Shown: positions 14,947 through 24,526, counted from the first letter of the stretch. The stretch: 64,000 bases of DNA from Paenibacillus alkaliterrae (GCF_021532375.1 NZ_JAKGAP010000022.1:57290-121289), one strand, 5' to 3'. The notes: generated from the letters alone by a model not told the origin. Numbers and translations: made by a program.

Positions 14947-15922
14947 TACGATCGACCAGGCAATAACAGATGATTACGCTTTGTATCACGGAGATTGTGT
15001 AGAGGTGACGCGCGGTCTGCCGGATGACAGCGTCCATTATTCGATCTTCTCGCCGCCATTCAGCTCACTTTATACCTACAGTAATAGCGAGCGTGATATG
15101 GGTAATAGCGCTAATGATGACGAATTTTATAAACATTTTTGCTTCCTTATCAAAGAGTTGTACCGCATTACGATGCCAGGGCGGCTGGTGTCATTTCATT
15201 GTATGGATATCCCTGCTATGAAATCGAGAGACGGTTATATTGGCATAAAAGATTTTCCCGCAAAGCTAAGGCAGGCCTTTGAGGATGAAGGTTTCATCTG
15301 GCACTCCAAAGCAACTATTTGGAAGGACCCTTTAATTGAAGCAGTGCGAACAAAATCTATCGGATTAATGCATAAGCAACTTGTCAAGGACTCGCATTTA
15401 AGTCGTCAAGGGTTACCCGACTACCTGATCACCATGCGTAAGCCAGGCGACAACCCAGAGCCTATCACACACCCCAATGGGCTCGAACGCTTTTTCGGAG
15501 AGGACGAGCCCATTGCACCAAAGGCAGAGCCGACAATAAAAGACAGCCGACAGCATAAGGACATCGCAATGTCTAAAGAAGACCCTGTCTATTCTCATCA
15601 GGTGTGGCGGCGCTATGCTTCACCGGTCTGGATGGACATAAGGCAAAGCAATACGCTTCAATATAAGTCGGCTAGAGCGGAGAAGGATGAGCGCCACATA
15701 TGTCCGCTGCAGTTGGATGTAATCGCTCGCGGTGTGGAGCTTTGGAGTAATCCGGGCGACATCGTGCTCAGCCCATTTGCTGGCATCGGCAGCGAAGGTT
15801 ATCAGTCTATTAAGATGGGCCGTCGCTTTGTCGGTGTTGAGCTCAAGGATAGTTATTATAAAACCGCTGTCGCTAATTTGGAGATGGCTGTACAAGAAGT
15901 GCTGGATGAAATGCTCTCATAA
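14936..15922 (+). CDS. N4/N6-type DNA methyltransferase
   Basis: The 328-aa protein has the beta-type motif order: motif IV (SPPF in HYSIFSPPFSSLY, about 39-45) near the N-terminus and motif I (LSPFAGIGSEGYQS, about 278-290) near the C-terminus, with a target-recognition region between. It would methylate adenine or N4 of cytosine in DNA, probably to shield phage DNA from restriction. SPPF suggests either chemistry. TTG 14936 follows AAGGAG well; GTG 14927 is possible. No cognate endonuclease is adjacent. Confidence 0.88.
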   Translation: MQANTIDQAITDDYALYHGDCVEVTRGLPDDSVHYSIFSPPFSSLYTYSNSERDMGNSANDDEFYKHFCFLIKELYRITMPGRLVSFHCMDIPAMKSRDGYIGIKDFPAKLRQAFEDEGFIWHSKATIWKDPLIEAVRTKSIGLMHKQLVKDSHLSRQGLPDYLITMRKPGDNPEPITHPNGLERFFGEDEPIAPKAEPTIKDSRQHKDIAMSKEDPVYSHQVWRRYASPVWMDIRQSNTLQYKSARAEKDERHICPLQLDVIARGVELWSNPGDIVLSPFAGIGSEGYQSIKMGRRFVGVELKDSYYKTAVANLEMAVQEVLDEMLS

Positions 15923-15934
15923 GGACGTGAAGAA

Positions 15935-18298
15935 ATGCATGATGTCGAACTAGCCATCGCGTTCGGGCGGAACCGGAGCGATACAAACTGGCGCAATGAG
16001 TATTTATCTTGGACTGAATATGTACAGCGGCTTCGCTCGCTTCGCCGGACGACCGAGACGATGGCCGAGTACGACAAGCTGTCCGTCCCAGCTAAAGGGA
16101 AGGTCAAGGATGGGGCTGCTTTCGTCGGCGGGCTCGTTCAGGGTGGGCGCCGGAAGAAGGAGAACGTGGATGCGCGCTGCTTGATCACGCTGGATGTGGA
16201 CCACGCAGATGAGGACTTTCTCTTCACGCTTGATCTGATCCTTGGCGGTAATGCTTATGTCCTGTACTCCACACACAGCCATCGAGAGGACAAGCCCAAG
16301 TACCGGATCGTCGTGCCGACAAGCCGAGAGATGAGCCCGGACGAATACGCGGCAACCTCGCGGAAGCTTGCGGCCAACATCGGTATGCGGCATTTCGATA
16401 AGACGACGTTCGATGTACACCGTCTGATGTATCTGCCAAGCTGCTCCAGCGATGCCGAGCCTGTGTTCATCGAGATCGAAGGCGATCCGGTTGACGTTGA
16501 CAACCTGCTGGCGGAATACGCGGACTGGACGGATCCGGTGCAATGGGAGCGTCATCCGGAGGAAGAGGCGCAGCGGCGGACAGGCGCTAAGATGGAAGAT
16601 CCGCGTGAGAAGAGCGGCGTGATCGGCGCGTTCTGCCGGCAGTACAGCATCAGCGGTGCGATCGAGACCTTCTTATCGGAAGCTTACACGCCGACAGCGA
16701 TGGAGGATCGATTCACGTTCACCGGATCCGCTTCCCATGGCGGGCTCGTTGTCTACGATCAAGATACATTCGCATTCAGTCATCATGAATCAGACCCGAT
16801 TAGCGGCCGAGAGGTTAACGCCTTTGACCTGGTGAGGCTACATAAGTTCAAGGATCTCGATGACAACGCCAGTGACAAGACGAATATCACGAAGCTGCCG
16901 AGCTATCATGCCATGTTGGAATTCGCTATGGGGGACGAGCCGGTTATGCGCGAGGTGATTGCGGATGAGTTTGGCGATATGGACGACCTGGACGAAGAAG
17001 CGATCGATTGGATGGCCAAACTGGAGCGCAATAAGAAGAATCCGAAGATCATCCTGCCAAGCGCACGTAATGTGGAGCTCATACTCACGAATGGACCTCT
17101 TAAGGATGTGCTCGCCTATGACGCTTTCAAGAATACCGAGGTCGTAAAGGATGCGCTGCCGTGGCGTAAGCGAGAGCGGCCAAACACGGAGTATGAGCCA
17201 TGGCTCGGTGCCGATGACCGCAGGCTGCAGCACTATATTAGTAAGAAATTTAATATCAAATCAGCCGATACGATCAAAAACGCATTGACTGAGGTCGTTC
17301 ACGCGAACACCTTCCACCCAGTCAAGACCTACCTTGAAGCACAGTACTGGGATGGGGCGCCGCGGCTTGATCGGCTGTTTATCGATTATCTGGGCGCTGA
17401 GGATACGCCTTATGTACGAGCGGTGACGCGGAAGATGTTCGTGGCTGCTATCAAGCGGATCTATGAGCCCGGGTGCAAGTTCGATTATATGCTCGTGCTG
17501 GTTGGGCCGCAGGGGGTCGGTAAGAGTAGCCTGCTGGCCAAGATGGGCAAGCAATGGTTTAGCGATTCGCTTAAGACGTTTGATGCCAAGGAAGCCGGTG
17601 AGCACCTGCAGGGGGCGTGGATCATCGAGATCGGTGAGCTGGCAGCGATGAAAAAGGCCGAAGTAGATGAGATCAAGCAGTTTTTATCCAAGGAAAGCGA
17701 CAGGTACCGGGTCGCTTATGACCGGATGGTTTCAGACTTTCCCCGTAAATGTGTATTTTTCGGCACTACTAATAATCATAATTTCTTACAAGATGCTACA
17801 GGGAATCGTCGCTTCTGGCCGGTTACTGTTGATCCGGATAAACGTACCAAGAACCATTTTACGGAGCTTACCGAGGAGATCGTTGGGCAGATATGGGCGG
17901 AAGCGCTAAGCATTTATAAGAGTGGCGAGAGGCTGGAGCTTGATGCTGAAATGTACGCTCAGGCTCAAGCGATGCAGGAGCGACACATGGACACGGATCC
18001 GCGCGAGGGGTTGATCCAGGAATACCTCGATACCCTGCTGCCGGATAACTGGGATGATATGGACGAGTACGAGCGCCGGGAGTATTTAAGGGTGCCGACT
18101 GGAAGTGTTCGGCGGACGCGCGTTTGCGCTGCAGAGGTGTGGGTCGAGTGTTTGGAGTCACCGCTTAAGCTACTAAAACCGTGGGAGTCAAAAGCGATAT
18201 GTGATATCGTTCGAAGGATTTCAAGCTGGCGTGAACGGGTGCCAGAGAAGACCAGATTCAAGATTTACGGACAGCAAAAAACGTTCGAACGGGTGTAA
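15935..18298 (+). CDS. VapE-like primase/helicase
   Basis: The 787-aa protein has an N-terminal archaeo-eukaryotic-primase-like region (LITLDVDHAD, about 88-97; PKYRIVVPTSR; VHRLMYLPSC) and a C-terminal virulence-associated-E/D5-like ATPase: Walker A GPQGVGKSS (about 525-533), Walker B-like WIIEIGELAAM, and FFGTTNNHNFLQDATGNRRFWP. Phage and satellite proteins of this form initiate replication by melting and priming at the origin. The iteron-like array immediately downstream (18293-18580) fits this role. It is one of the largest genes in the early module. Confidence 0.9.
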   Translation: MHDVELAIAFGRNRSDTNWRNEYLSWTEYVQRLRSLRRTTETMAEYDKLSVPAKGKVKDGAAFVGGLVQGGRRKKENVDARCLITLDVDHADEDFLFTLDLILGGNAYVLYSTHSHREDKPKYRIVVPTSREMSPDEYAATSRKLAANIGMRHFDKTTFDVHRLMYLPSCSSDAEPVFIEIEGDPVDVDNLLAEYADWTDPVQWERHPEEEAQRRTGAKMEDPREKSGVIGAFCRQYSISGAIETFLSEAYTPTAMEDRFTFTGSASHGGLVVYDQDTFAFSHHESDPISGREVNAFDLVRLHKFKDLDDNASDKTNITKLPSYHAMLEFAMGDEPVMREVIADEFGDMDDLDEEAIDWMAKLERNKKNPKIILPSARNVELILTNGPLKDVLAYDAFKNTEVVKDALPWRKRERPNTEYEPWLGADDRRLQHYISKKFNIKSADTIKNALTEVVHANTFHPVKTYLEAQYWDGAPRLDRLFIDYLGAEDTPYVRAVTRKMFVAAIKRIYEPGCKFDYMLVLVGPQGVGKSSLLAKMGKQWFSDSLKTFDAKEAGEHLQGAWIIEIGELAAMKKAEVDEIKQFLSKESDRYRVAYDRMVSDFPRKCVFFGTTNNHNFLQDATGNRRFWPVTVDPDKRTKNHFTELTEEIVGQIWAEALSIYKSGERLELDAEMYAQAQAMQERHMDTDPREGLIQEYLDTLLPDNWDDMDEYERREYLRVPTGSVRRTRVCAAEVWVECLESPLKLLKPWESKAICDIVRRISSWRERVPEKTRFKIYGQQKTFERV

Positions 18299-18580
18299 CC
18301 GTAAAACGAAAAAGTGTAACCGTAAAAATTTTACGGTTACACCTACTGTACCTTATGTAACCGTGAGTGTAACCGTAAATTTTAAGAGTAAGGTACGGCT
18401 TAAAGCCAATAACCATAAGGGTTTAAGGGTTACTGTATCTTATGTAACCGTAAATATCTTATATATAGTGAAAATGTAATTAGCATAGTAAAATGGGCGC
18501 CTGTGTACGTGTAAAACATATGCTAACGCGTAATTTGCCCGTATACGCATATGTACGACCCCAACGGTTACATAAGGTAC
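18293..18580. repeat. Iteron-like array, candidate phage replication origin
   Basis: This 306-bp gap (18299-18604) has no gene but is full of (G/A)TGTAACCGTAAA repeats: forward copies at 18293-18306, 18314-18327, 18355-18364, 18367-18379, 18442-18454, and inverted copies at 18329-18342 and 18564-18573. Copies two and three form a perfect 14-bp inverted repeat with a 1-bp centre. A separate exact 17-bp inverted pair (GTACCTTATGTAACCGT) lies at 18348-18364 and 18564-18580. An AT-rich stretch (18455-18482) lies between. The position behind the primase/helicase gene fits an origin. Confidence 0.65.
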
Positions 18581-18604
18581 ACCCCTTATTTTGGGAGGTA
18601 AGCG

Positions 18605-18892
18605 ATGAGAGAGCGGACAATCGAAAAGCGATTCACTGATGAGGTCCAGAAGCATGGAGGCAAGGCGCTTAAATTCGTGTCGCCAGGACATAACGGTGTG
18701 CCGGACCGCATCGTGCTTTTACCGGATGGCCGGACGGTGTACGTTGAGTTGAAGGCGCCGGGCAAACCGCTAAAGCCGCTGCAAGCGAAATGGGCGAGGA
18801 TATTAACCAGTATGGGCCATGCGTTTTATAAAATAGATTCTCACTCCGATACAGATCGATTCATAGCCGAGGTGTTTGGTCATGAAAATTGA
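18605..18892 (+). CDS. VRR-NUC domain nuclease
   Basis: The 95-aa protein is a minimal VRR-NUC (PD-(D/E)XK) domain: EKRFTDEVQKHGGKALKF, GVPDRIVLL with the metal-binding Asp, then VYVELKAPGKPLKPLQ with the E-x-K pair. Such stand-alone nucleases lie next to helicases in phages and may process branched DNA. GGGAGG precedes the ATG. Its usual partner, an SNF2 helicase, lies 3' but is separated by an HNH gene and is broken. Confidence 0.92.
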   Translation: MRERTIEKRFTDEVQKHGGKALKFVSPGHNGVPDRIVLLPDGRTVYVELKAPGKPLKPLQAKWARILTSMGHAFYKIDSHSDTDRFIAEVFGHEN

Positions 18893-19310
18893 GATACGTG
18901 GGCGCAAAAAGATACTTGTAACAGAATGCGCATATTGCGGAGATGACATAGAAAAGCCTGCATATACCCGCACACTCGAAGCGAAACGTCATTTCTGTGA
19001 TCGCAGCTGTAACTTGAAAAAGATGAACGAGGAACTTAACCCGACTCGAATGACCTTTGAAATGCGTATGGCTGTACGCAGGGGTCACCTTGGGAAGGGG
19101 CAAGGAAAGGCGTACCCGAAAATACTTGGACGACATGCACATAGGATTGCTGCTGAGGTCAAACTAGGACGGGCACTTCTTCCAGGTGAAGTGGTTCACC
19201 ATGAGGACGAGAACAGGCAGAACTATAGTCTTGAAAATATAACTATATTATCTTCTCAAAAAGAACATGCCAAACTACACGCGGCAAAGAATAGAGGTGA
19301 TGCCAAATGA
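18882..19310 (+). CDS. Free-standing HNH endonuclease
   Basis: The 142-aa product has an N-terminal zinc-finger-like part (ECAYCGDD...CDRSC) and a C-terminal HNH core: GEVVHHEDENRQNYSLENI with the catalytic HH and conserved Asn, then SSQKEHAKLHA. It is probably a homing endonuclease that has inserted between the VRR-NUC and helicase genes. It overlaps the upstream gene by 11 bp and the downstream start by 4 bp, so insertion was seamless. ATG 18882 is preferred. Confidence 0.88.
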   Translation: MKIEIRGRKKILVTECAYCGDDIEKPAYTRTLEAKRHFCDRSCNLKKMNEELNPTRMTFEMRMAVRRGHLGKGQGKAYPKILGRHAHRIAAEVKLGRALLPGEVVHHEDENRQNYSLENITILSSQKEHAKLHAAKNRGDAK

Positions 19311-20690
19311 AGTTCATCCCCCATAAATATCAGGAATACGCTGTTGATCGAATCATGGATACCCCAGCTGTCGGATTATTTTTAGAGATGGGCTTAGGTT
19401 GACAAAACTATCATAACATTAACCGCGATCGACCGGCTGCTGTACGATTCGTTCGATGCAGCGAAGGTTTTGATCATAGCGCCGAAGCGAGTAGCAGAGG
19501 ACACCTGGAGCCGGGAGTCGAGCAAATGGAATCATACCAAGCATCTACGGATCAGTAAGATCCTGGGCGATGCCAAGAAGCGAGAGGCTGCACTGAAAGC
19601 CGATGCTGATATATACGTGATCAATCGGGAGAATGTCCAGTGGTTAGTCGGATTCCTTGGGAGCAAATGGCCATTCGATACCGTTGTCATTGATGAGTTA
19701 TCCAGCTTTAAGAGCAGCAGCGCACAGCGTTTTCGGGCACTCAAACGGGTGCGGCCGCTGATGAAACGCGTCATCGGGTTGACAGGTACGCCAGCGCCTA
19801 ATGGTTTGCTTGACCTATGGGCGCAAGTTTACCTCCTAGATCGAGGTGAGCGTCTTGGAGCAACCGTAACAGGTTACCGCGATCGATACTTTTCAGCTGG
19901 TGCTAAAAGCGGTCATGTCGTTTACGAGTGGAAGCAGAAAAAGGAGTCAGAGGAGCGGATCCATGAGCAAATTGCGGATATTTGCATCAGCATGAAAGCA
20001 GAGGACTGGCTCGAAATGCCAAAGCGCATCGATCGGATCGTTCCCCTGGTGATGGGTGACAAAGCAAGAGCCCAGTATGAACAGCTTGAACGGGACCTGC
20101 TGCTGCCTATGGCTGGATCGGACATTGTTGCAAGCACCGCAGCCGTACTCTCCAACAAACTGCTGCAGATGGCAAACGGCGCGGCTTACGACGAGGACCG
20201 CGGCGTTCGTGAGATTCACGACATCAAGCTGGATGCCTTAGAGGATCTGATCGAAGGAGCAAACGGCCATCCGGTTCTTGTGTTCTATGCCTATAAGCAT
20301 GACCTGAGTAGGATCAAAGAGCGATTCAAGCAAGCCCGAACACTGGATACGGCGGACGATATTGCAGAATGGAACGATGGGGTGATCCCGATGCTTTTAG
20401 CGCATCCTGCGTCAGCTGGGCATGGTCTTAACCTGCAAGCAGGTGGTAACATCATCGTTTGGTTTGGGCTTAACTGGAGCCTGGAACTATACCAGCAGGC
20501 AAACGCCCGCTTGCATAGACAGGGTCAAACACAAAGCGTTATCATCCACCACTTGGTCGCTGAGGGCACGATTGATGAAGACGTCATGGCTGCACTGGAA
20601 GGCAAAGCAATTGGACAAGATGCATTGATGGCAGCGGTTAAAGCTAGAATTGAACGTGTAGGAGGCGACGTATGTGATAAAGATTCGTAA
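19307..20690 (+). pseudogene. SNF2-family helicase, broken in Walker A
   Basis: Translation from ATG 19307 gives 31 residues (HKYQEYAVDRIMD...GLFLEMGLG) and meets TGA at 19400. The rest resumes at AAA ACT (19404) in another frame and runs to 20690 with motif Ia VLIIAPKRVAEDTW, II DELSSF, III TGTPAPNG, and VI-like ANARLHRQGQTQSVIIH. Joining needs removal of the four bases TGAC (19400-19403), which restores GLGKT. The break falls exactly in the ATP-binding loop. As written it cannot make an active enzyme unless a frameshift occurs. Confidence 0.85.
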
Positions 20691-21093
20691 AGGGGCATTC
20701 CAGCATGTGGAGTCGGAGCTTTATGCTTTTCCAGATACGAGAAGAGAAATTGTCAGACTTAAAAACGATATCCTTCATGGTAAATCGAGTGAAGATGAAA
20801 ACGTAGGTGGCGGTCGAAGTAGCTTGCCGAGTGACCCCACAGGACGGACTGCAGTGTTACTGACCAGTCACCGTAAACTAGAGCAGTTGGAGCGAATCCA
20901 CGATGCGATCGAAACGGTGTACAACATGCTTCCAGAAGAGCGGAAAAAGATCATACGGTTTAAATACTGGACCAGGCCCCAAGTATTGACGTGGGACGGA
21001 ATAGCACTGGAATCCGGAGTAAGTAGGATAACAGCTATCAGGTGGCGCGATGAGGTAGTTAAGCTGATAGCTGATAAAATAGGCTGGAGATAA
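20674..21093 (+). CDS. RinA-like late transcription activator
   Basis: This 139-aa protein fits the RinA/DUF722 phage regulator pattern: N-terminal IRKGAFQHVESELYAFPDTR, then LEQLERIHDAIETVYNMLPEE, FKYW, and a C-terminal helix-turn-helix (TWDGIALESGVSRITAIRWR). Such proteins switch on packaging and structural genes, and their genes usually lie just before the terminase, as here. GTG 20674 follows GGAGG. It overlaps the broken helicase gene by 17 bp. Confidence 0.85.
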   Translation: MIKIRKGAFQHVESELYAFPDTRREIVRLKNDILHGKSSEDENVGGGRSSLPSDPTGRTAVLLTSHRKLEQLERIHDAIETVYNMLPEERKKIIRFKYWTRPQVLTWDGIALESGVSRITAIRWRDEVVKLIADKIGWR

Positions 21094-21171
21094 AAATGAT
21101 ACTAAAATGATACTTTCGGCCTCAATTTCTGTGATATTATGTCAGTGTGCAAGTATATAAATAAACGATCG

Positions 21172-21208
21172 AGCCTAGATTCCTCACGAGGACTGGGCTT
21201 TTCTTTTT
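21172..21208 (+). terminator. Probable terminator before the packaging genes
   Basis: AGCCTAG...CTGGGCT with an inner CCTC-ACGAGG forms a hairpin followed by TTTCTTTTT. It separates early and late genes at a site where Firmicutes phages often have a terminator. The remainder of 21094-21222 shows no gene. Confidence 0.6.
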
Positions 21209-21222
21209 GAGGCGGTGAAACC

Positions 21223-21360
21223 GTGGGTGTCTTTGAATATAAAAAGTTTCAGGAAGAGCGTGAGCAACCGAAGCCGCCAGAAAAGTGTCAAGGCTGCTAT
21301 TGGGGAAGATGGACAGGCATTAAGCAGACTTGTATGCGGATGCCGTGCGTTAAAACATAA
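21223..21360 (+). CDS. 45-aa zinc-finger-like protein upstream of terminase
   Basis: GTG 21223 to TAA 21358-21360 encodes a small protein with KCQGCYWGRW and QTCMRMPC, a four-cysteine pattern that probably binds zinc. I recall similar tiny ORFs just before small terminase genes in Paenibacillus phages. GAGGCGGTGA precedes the start. Role unknown. Confidence 0.65.
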   Translation: MGVFEYKKFQEEREQPKPPEKCQGCYWGRWTGIKQTCMRMPCVKT

Positions 21361-21380
21361 ACGGTGAGGAGGTGATCGAT

Positions 21381-21827
21381 GTGAGGTTGTCGGAAAAGCA
21401 GAAACGTTTTGCAGATTATTTCGTCGAATTGGGCGATGCCACAGAAGCATATCTGCGAGCAGGATACAAAGTAAAAAGCAGAGATGTGGCAAAAGTTAAT
21501 GCGTCAAGGCTGCTGACGAATGCTAACGTCAAGACTCACATTGAAAGCCGAATCGCCGAAAAGGACGCCGCTCGTATCGCCAAACAGGATGAGGTCCTTG
21601 AATTCCTTACTAGCGTTCTGCGAGGGCAGGTTAAAGAGCAATTCCCTCTCGGCCTGGGCATGGGCGAACAGTCGCTCGTGAAGAAAGAGTTGGACGGTAA
21701 GGACCGCATAAAGGCGGCTGAGCTGCTAGGCAAGCGTTACGGGATGTTCAAGGATAACGTTAATATCGAGGGCTCTGCAATCGTCCAGATCATCGATGAC
21801 CTCGGGAGTGGCAAGCATGGGGATTAA
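21381..21827 (+). CDS. terS: Terminase small subunit
   Basis: The 148-aa protein matches terminase_2-type small subunits: LSEKQKRFADYFVELGDATEAYLRAGYK with helix-turn-helix, a coiled central region, and KAAELLGKRYGMFKDNVNIEG near the C-terminus. It recognises the phage pac site and hands DNA to the large subunit. GTG 21381 is chosen because GAGGAGGTGA lies just upstream; GTG 21372 overlaps that site. It overlaps the next gene by 11 bp. Confidence 0.9.
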   Translation: MRLSEKQKRFADYFVELGDATEAYLRAGYKVKSRDVAKVNASRLLTNANVKTHIESRIAEKDAARIAKQDEVLEFLTSVLRGQVKEQFPLGLGMGEQSLVKKELDGKDRIKAAELLGKRYGMFKDNVNIEGSAIVQIIDDLGSGKHGD

Positions 21828-23079
21828 GATTTCCGAGATTGTAACACCGGCATTCCATGATTTCTGGCAGGCGTCCAATTCGCGCAAGTACCTGAAGCAC
21901 GTCACGAAAGGCGGCCGGGGATCAGGGAAGTCAGCGCAAATCGCTATGAAGCTGATAAAAGACATGATGAAACACCCGGTCACGGCGCTATGTGTCCGGA
22001 AAGTCGGTCTGACTCTTGCTGAGTCGGTCTTTGAGCAGCTGAAAGAGGCAATCGATATATTGGGTGTGAGCCAACACTGGCGCGTACTGAAATCACCGCT
22101 GCAGCTCATCTACACGCCTCGAGGGAATAAGATTATATTCCGAGGTGCGGATGATCCGCTTAAGATAAAGTCAATCAAAATGAGCAAGTTCCCCGTAGCG
22201 TTCCTTTGGATCGAGGAGCTGGCTGAATTCAAAACCGAAGAAGAGGTATCGACCATCGAAAATTCTGTACTGCGTGCAGAGCTCCCGGACGGTCTTTTTT
22301 ATGCGTTTTATTACAGCTACAACCCGCCGAAGCGTAAGCAGTCATGGGTGAACAAAAAGTATGACACGGCCATCGATATTCCAGCTAATACGTACGTACA
22401 CCACTCGACGTACCTGGAGAACCCGCACATCTCAAAGGTTTTCATCCAGGAGGCCGAAACGGTTAAGGAGAGGAATCTCCAGAAGTATGAGTGGGAATAT
22501 CTCGGCAAAGCGATTGGCAGCGGCGTGGTGCCGTTTGATAACCTTACCTTCCGTCGTATCACGGATGAGGAGTACCAGACGTTCGATAACCTCCGGCAGG
22601 GCATCGACTGGGGATACGGCGTGGATCCATTTGCTTTCGTACGCTGGCATTACGACAAGACGCGCCGGCGCATTTACGCAATGGATGAGATATACGGCGT
22701 GAAGCTCTCTAACCGGGAGGCAGCTGCTCGTATCAAGTCCAAGGGTTACGATACGCTGCAATCTACCGCAGATAGCGCAGAGCCGAAGTCGATCGACGAG
22801 ATGAAGAACGAACACCACATCAAAATCAAAGGTGCGAAGAAGGGTGAAGGCTCGGTCGAGTACGGCGAGAAATGGCTGGATGACTTGGATGAGATCATCA
22901 TCGATCCGAAGCGCACACCGAACCTGGCGAAAGAGTTTGAGGATATCGACTATCAAACCGATTCCGACGGCAATCCAAAAGCGAGACTTGAAGAGAAAAA
23001 TAATCACGCGATTGACGCAACCAGGTATGCGTTTGAAAACGATATGAAAAATAAACGAGGCATGCAAGTCTTGGAGTGA
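21817..23079 (+). CDS. terL: Terminase large subunit, PBSX/terminase_3 type
   Basis: This 420-aa packaging motor has Walker A (KGGRGSGKSAQIAMK, about 34-42), Walker B (AFLWIEELAEF, about 130) and a C-terminal RNase-H-like nuclease with acidic residues in GIDWGYGVDPFAF, TADSAEPKSIDEM and NNHAIDATRYAF. It translocates DNA into proheads and cuts it. ATG 21817 is preferred over the earlier GTG-type starts because homologues begin near MGIKISE. SPP1-like relatives usually package by headful. Confidence 0.95.
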   Translation: MGIKISEIVTPAFHDFWQASNSRKYLKHVTKGGRGSGKSAQIAMKLIKDMMKHPVTALCVRKVGLTLAESVFEQLKEAIDILGVSQHWRVLKSPLQLIYTPRGNKIIFRGADDPLKIKSIKMSKFPVAFLWIEELAEFKTEEEVSTIENSVLRAELPDGLFYAFYYSYNPPKRKQSWVNKKYDTAIDIPANTYVHHSTYLENPHISKVFIQEAETVKERNLQKYEWEYLGKAIGSGVVPFDNLTFRRITDEEYQTFDNLRQGIDWGYGVDPFAFVRWHYDKTRRRIYAMDEIYGVKLSNREAAARIKSKGYDTLQSTADSAEPKSIDEMKNEHHIKIKGAKKGEGSVEYGEKWLDDLDEIIIDPKRTPNLAKEFEDIDYQTDSDGNPKARLEEKNNHAIDATRYAFENDMKNKRGMQVLE

Positions 23080-23086
23080 GGTGAGA

Positions 23087-24526
23087 ATGGTGGATTTTCT
23101 AACAGCAGATAGTCCGATATCGGATACATCCGTCATTAAGGATTACATCGATGAGGACCTGGAAAGCCCGCGCAAAACAGAGATGCGAAAAGGTTCGGAT
23201 TACTTCAAGGCAAAGCATGATATCCTGCAGCGCAAGATCACATATCTGTCTGATGGGCAGGAAATCGAGGATAAGAGCAAATCCAACCACAAGCTCATGC
23301 ATCCATTTTTCCGCATGATGGTTCTCCAGAAGACCGGTTACGTGGTAGGTAACCCAATCGTGTTCAGCGTTGAGGATAAGGGCACTGAGGCGGAGAAATT
23401 CGAACAACGTATAAACGAGCTCCTCGGCGAGGTGTTCGATGACAAGGCCAATATGTGGGTACAAGGCGCGGCCAATAAAGGCGTTGAATGGCTGCACCCG
23501 TATATCGACAAGGACGGCAATTTTAAATACGTCATCATACCGGCTGAGCAGATCATCCCGATCTATGACACCGAATATGAGGAAGAGCTGCAGGCCATCA
23601 TCCGTTATTACAGCATGACCGTAGTGGACGGTGCCCAGAAGAGGACGCGGTACCGAGTCGAGCTTTGGGATAAGGAGAAGGTTACCTACTTCATGCAGCA
23701 GGCCGATAACACGTATGCTCTTGATGCGATAGACCCGAATCCGCGGTATCACTGGTATTCGTTTAACACGACCAGCCCATCGGAGATGAAGGCAAACTCA
23801 TGGGGCCGAATCCCGTTCATTGCGCTGGAGAATAACGACGATCAGATCCCGGATCTGCGCTTTACGAAGACGCTGATTGATGATTATGATCTGAACGCAT
23901 CGGACTTCTCGAATAATCTTTCGGACATTCAAGAGCTGATCTGGATCCTGAAGGGATACGAGGGTACGAGCCTAGATGAGTTCCTGGCGAACATCAAGAC
24001 GAAGAAGGCGATAACGCTGGAGGCGGATCCGGAGAGCGGCGCGGAAACAGCTCGGGCAGAATTGCCAAAGGATGCACGCGACTCGCATCTGGATCGCCTC
24101 GAGGATAACATCTTCATTTTCGGCATGGGCGTAAACATGAAGACAGACAAGTTCGGGAATAGCCCGAGCGGCATAGCGCTGAAATTCATGTATGCGCTGC
24201 TGGATTTGAACGCGAACATCCTGATCCGGAAGATGAAGAGCTCGCTTAAAGAGCTGATGTATTTCGTTACGGTATACATCAACATGGTGGACAAGACGAG
24301 CTACGATCATACCAAAGTGAAGTTCACCTTTAACAAATCGATGATCACGAACACGTCTGAGGCGATCGATAACGCACAGAAGTCGAAAGGCGTTATTTCG
24401 GACAAGACGATTCTGGAAAATCACCCGTGGGTAGATGACGCGGGCGAGGAAGAGGAACGGATCGCCGAAGAGGTCGGCCGTATTGTACTGGACGACGAGG
24501 ACGGTGATGAGGATGTCACTGAATGA
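23087..24526 (+). CDS. Portal protein, SPP1 gp6-like
   Basis: The 479-aa product is typical in size and sequence for SPP1-type portals: KGSDYFKAKHDILQRKITYL, NHKLMHPFFRMMVLQKTGYVVGNPI, a YDLNASDFSNNLSDIQELI segment and NSPSGIALKFMYALLDLNAN. It forms the dodecameric DNA gate at one capsid vertex. The last residues are very acidic. ATG 23087 is preferred because GGAG is 10 bp upstream. Confidence 0.93.
   Translation: MVDFLTADSPISDTSVIKDYIDEDLESPRKTEMRKGSDYFKAKHDILQRKITYLSDGQEIEDKSKSNHKLMHPFFRMMVLQKTGYVVGNPIVFSVEDKGTEAEKFEQRINELLGEVFDDKANMWVQGAANKGVEWLHPYIDKDGNFKYVIIPAEQIIPIYDTEYEEELQAIIRYYSMTVVDGAQKRTRYRVELWDKEKVTYFMQQADNTYALDAIDPNPRYHWYSFNTTSPSEMKANSWGRIPFIALENNDDQIPDLRFTKTLIDDYDLNASDFSNNLSDIQELIWILKGYEGTSLDEFLANIKTKKAITLEADPESGAETARAELPKDARDSHLDRLEDNIFIFGMGVNMKTDKFGNSPSGIALKFMYALLDLNANILIRKMKSSLKELMYFVTVYINMVDKTSYDHTKVKFTFNKSMITNTSEAIDNAQKSKGVISDKTILENHPWVDDAGEEEERIAEEVGRIVLDDEDGDEDVTE

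Noticed and set aside
22432..23752. Minus-strand ORFs of 217-234 codons in terminase and portal genes
   Set aside because: Shadow frames opposite well-recognised packaging genes.
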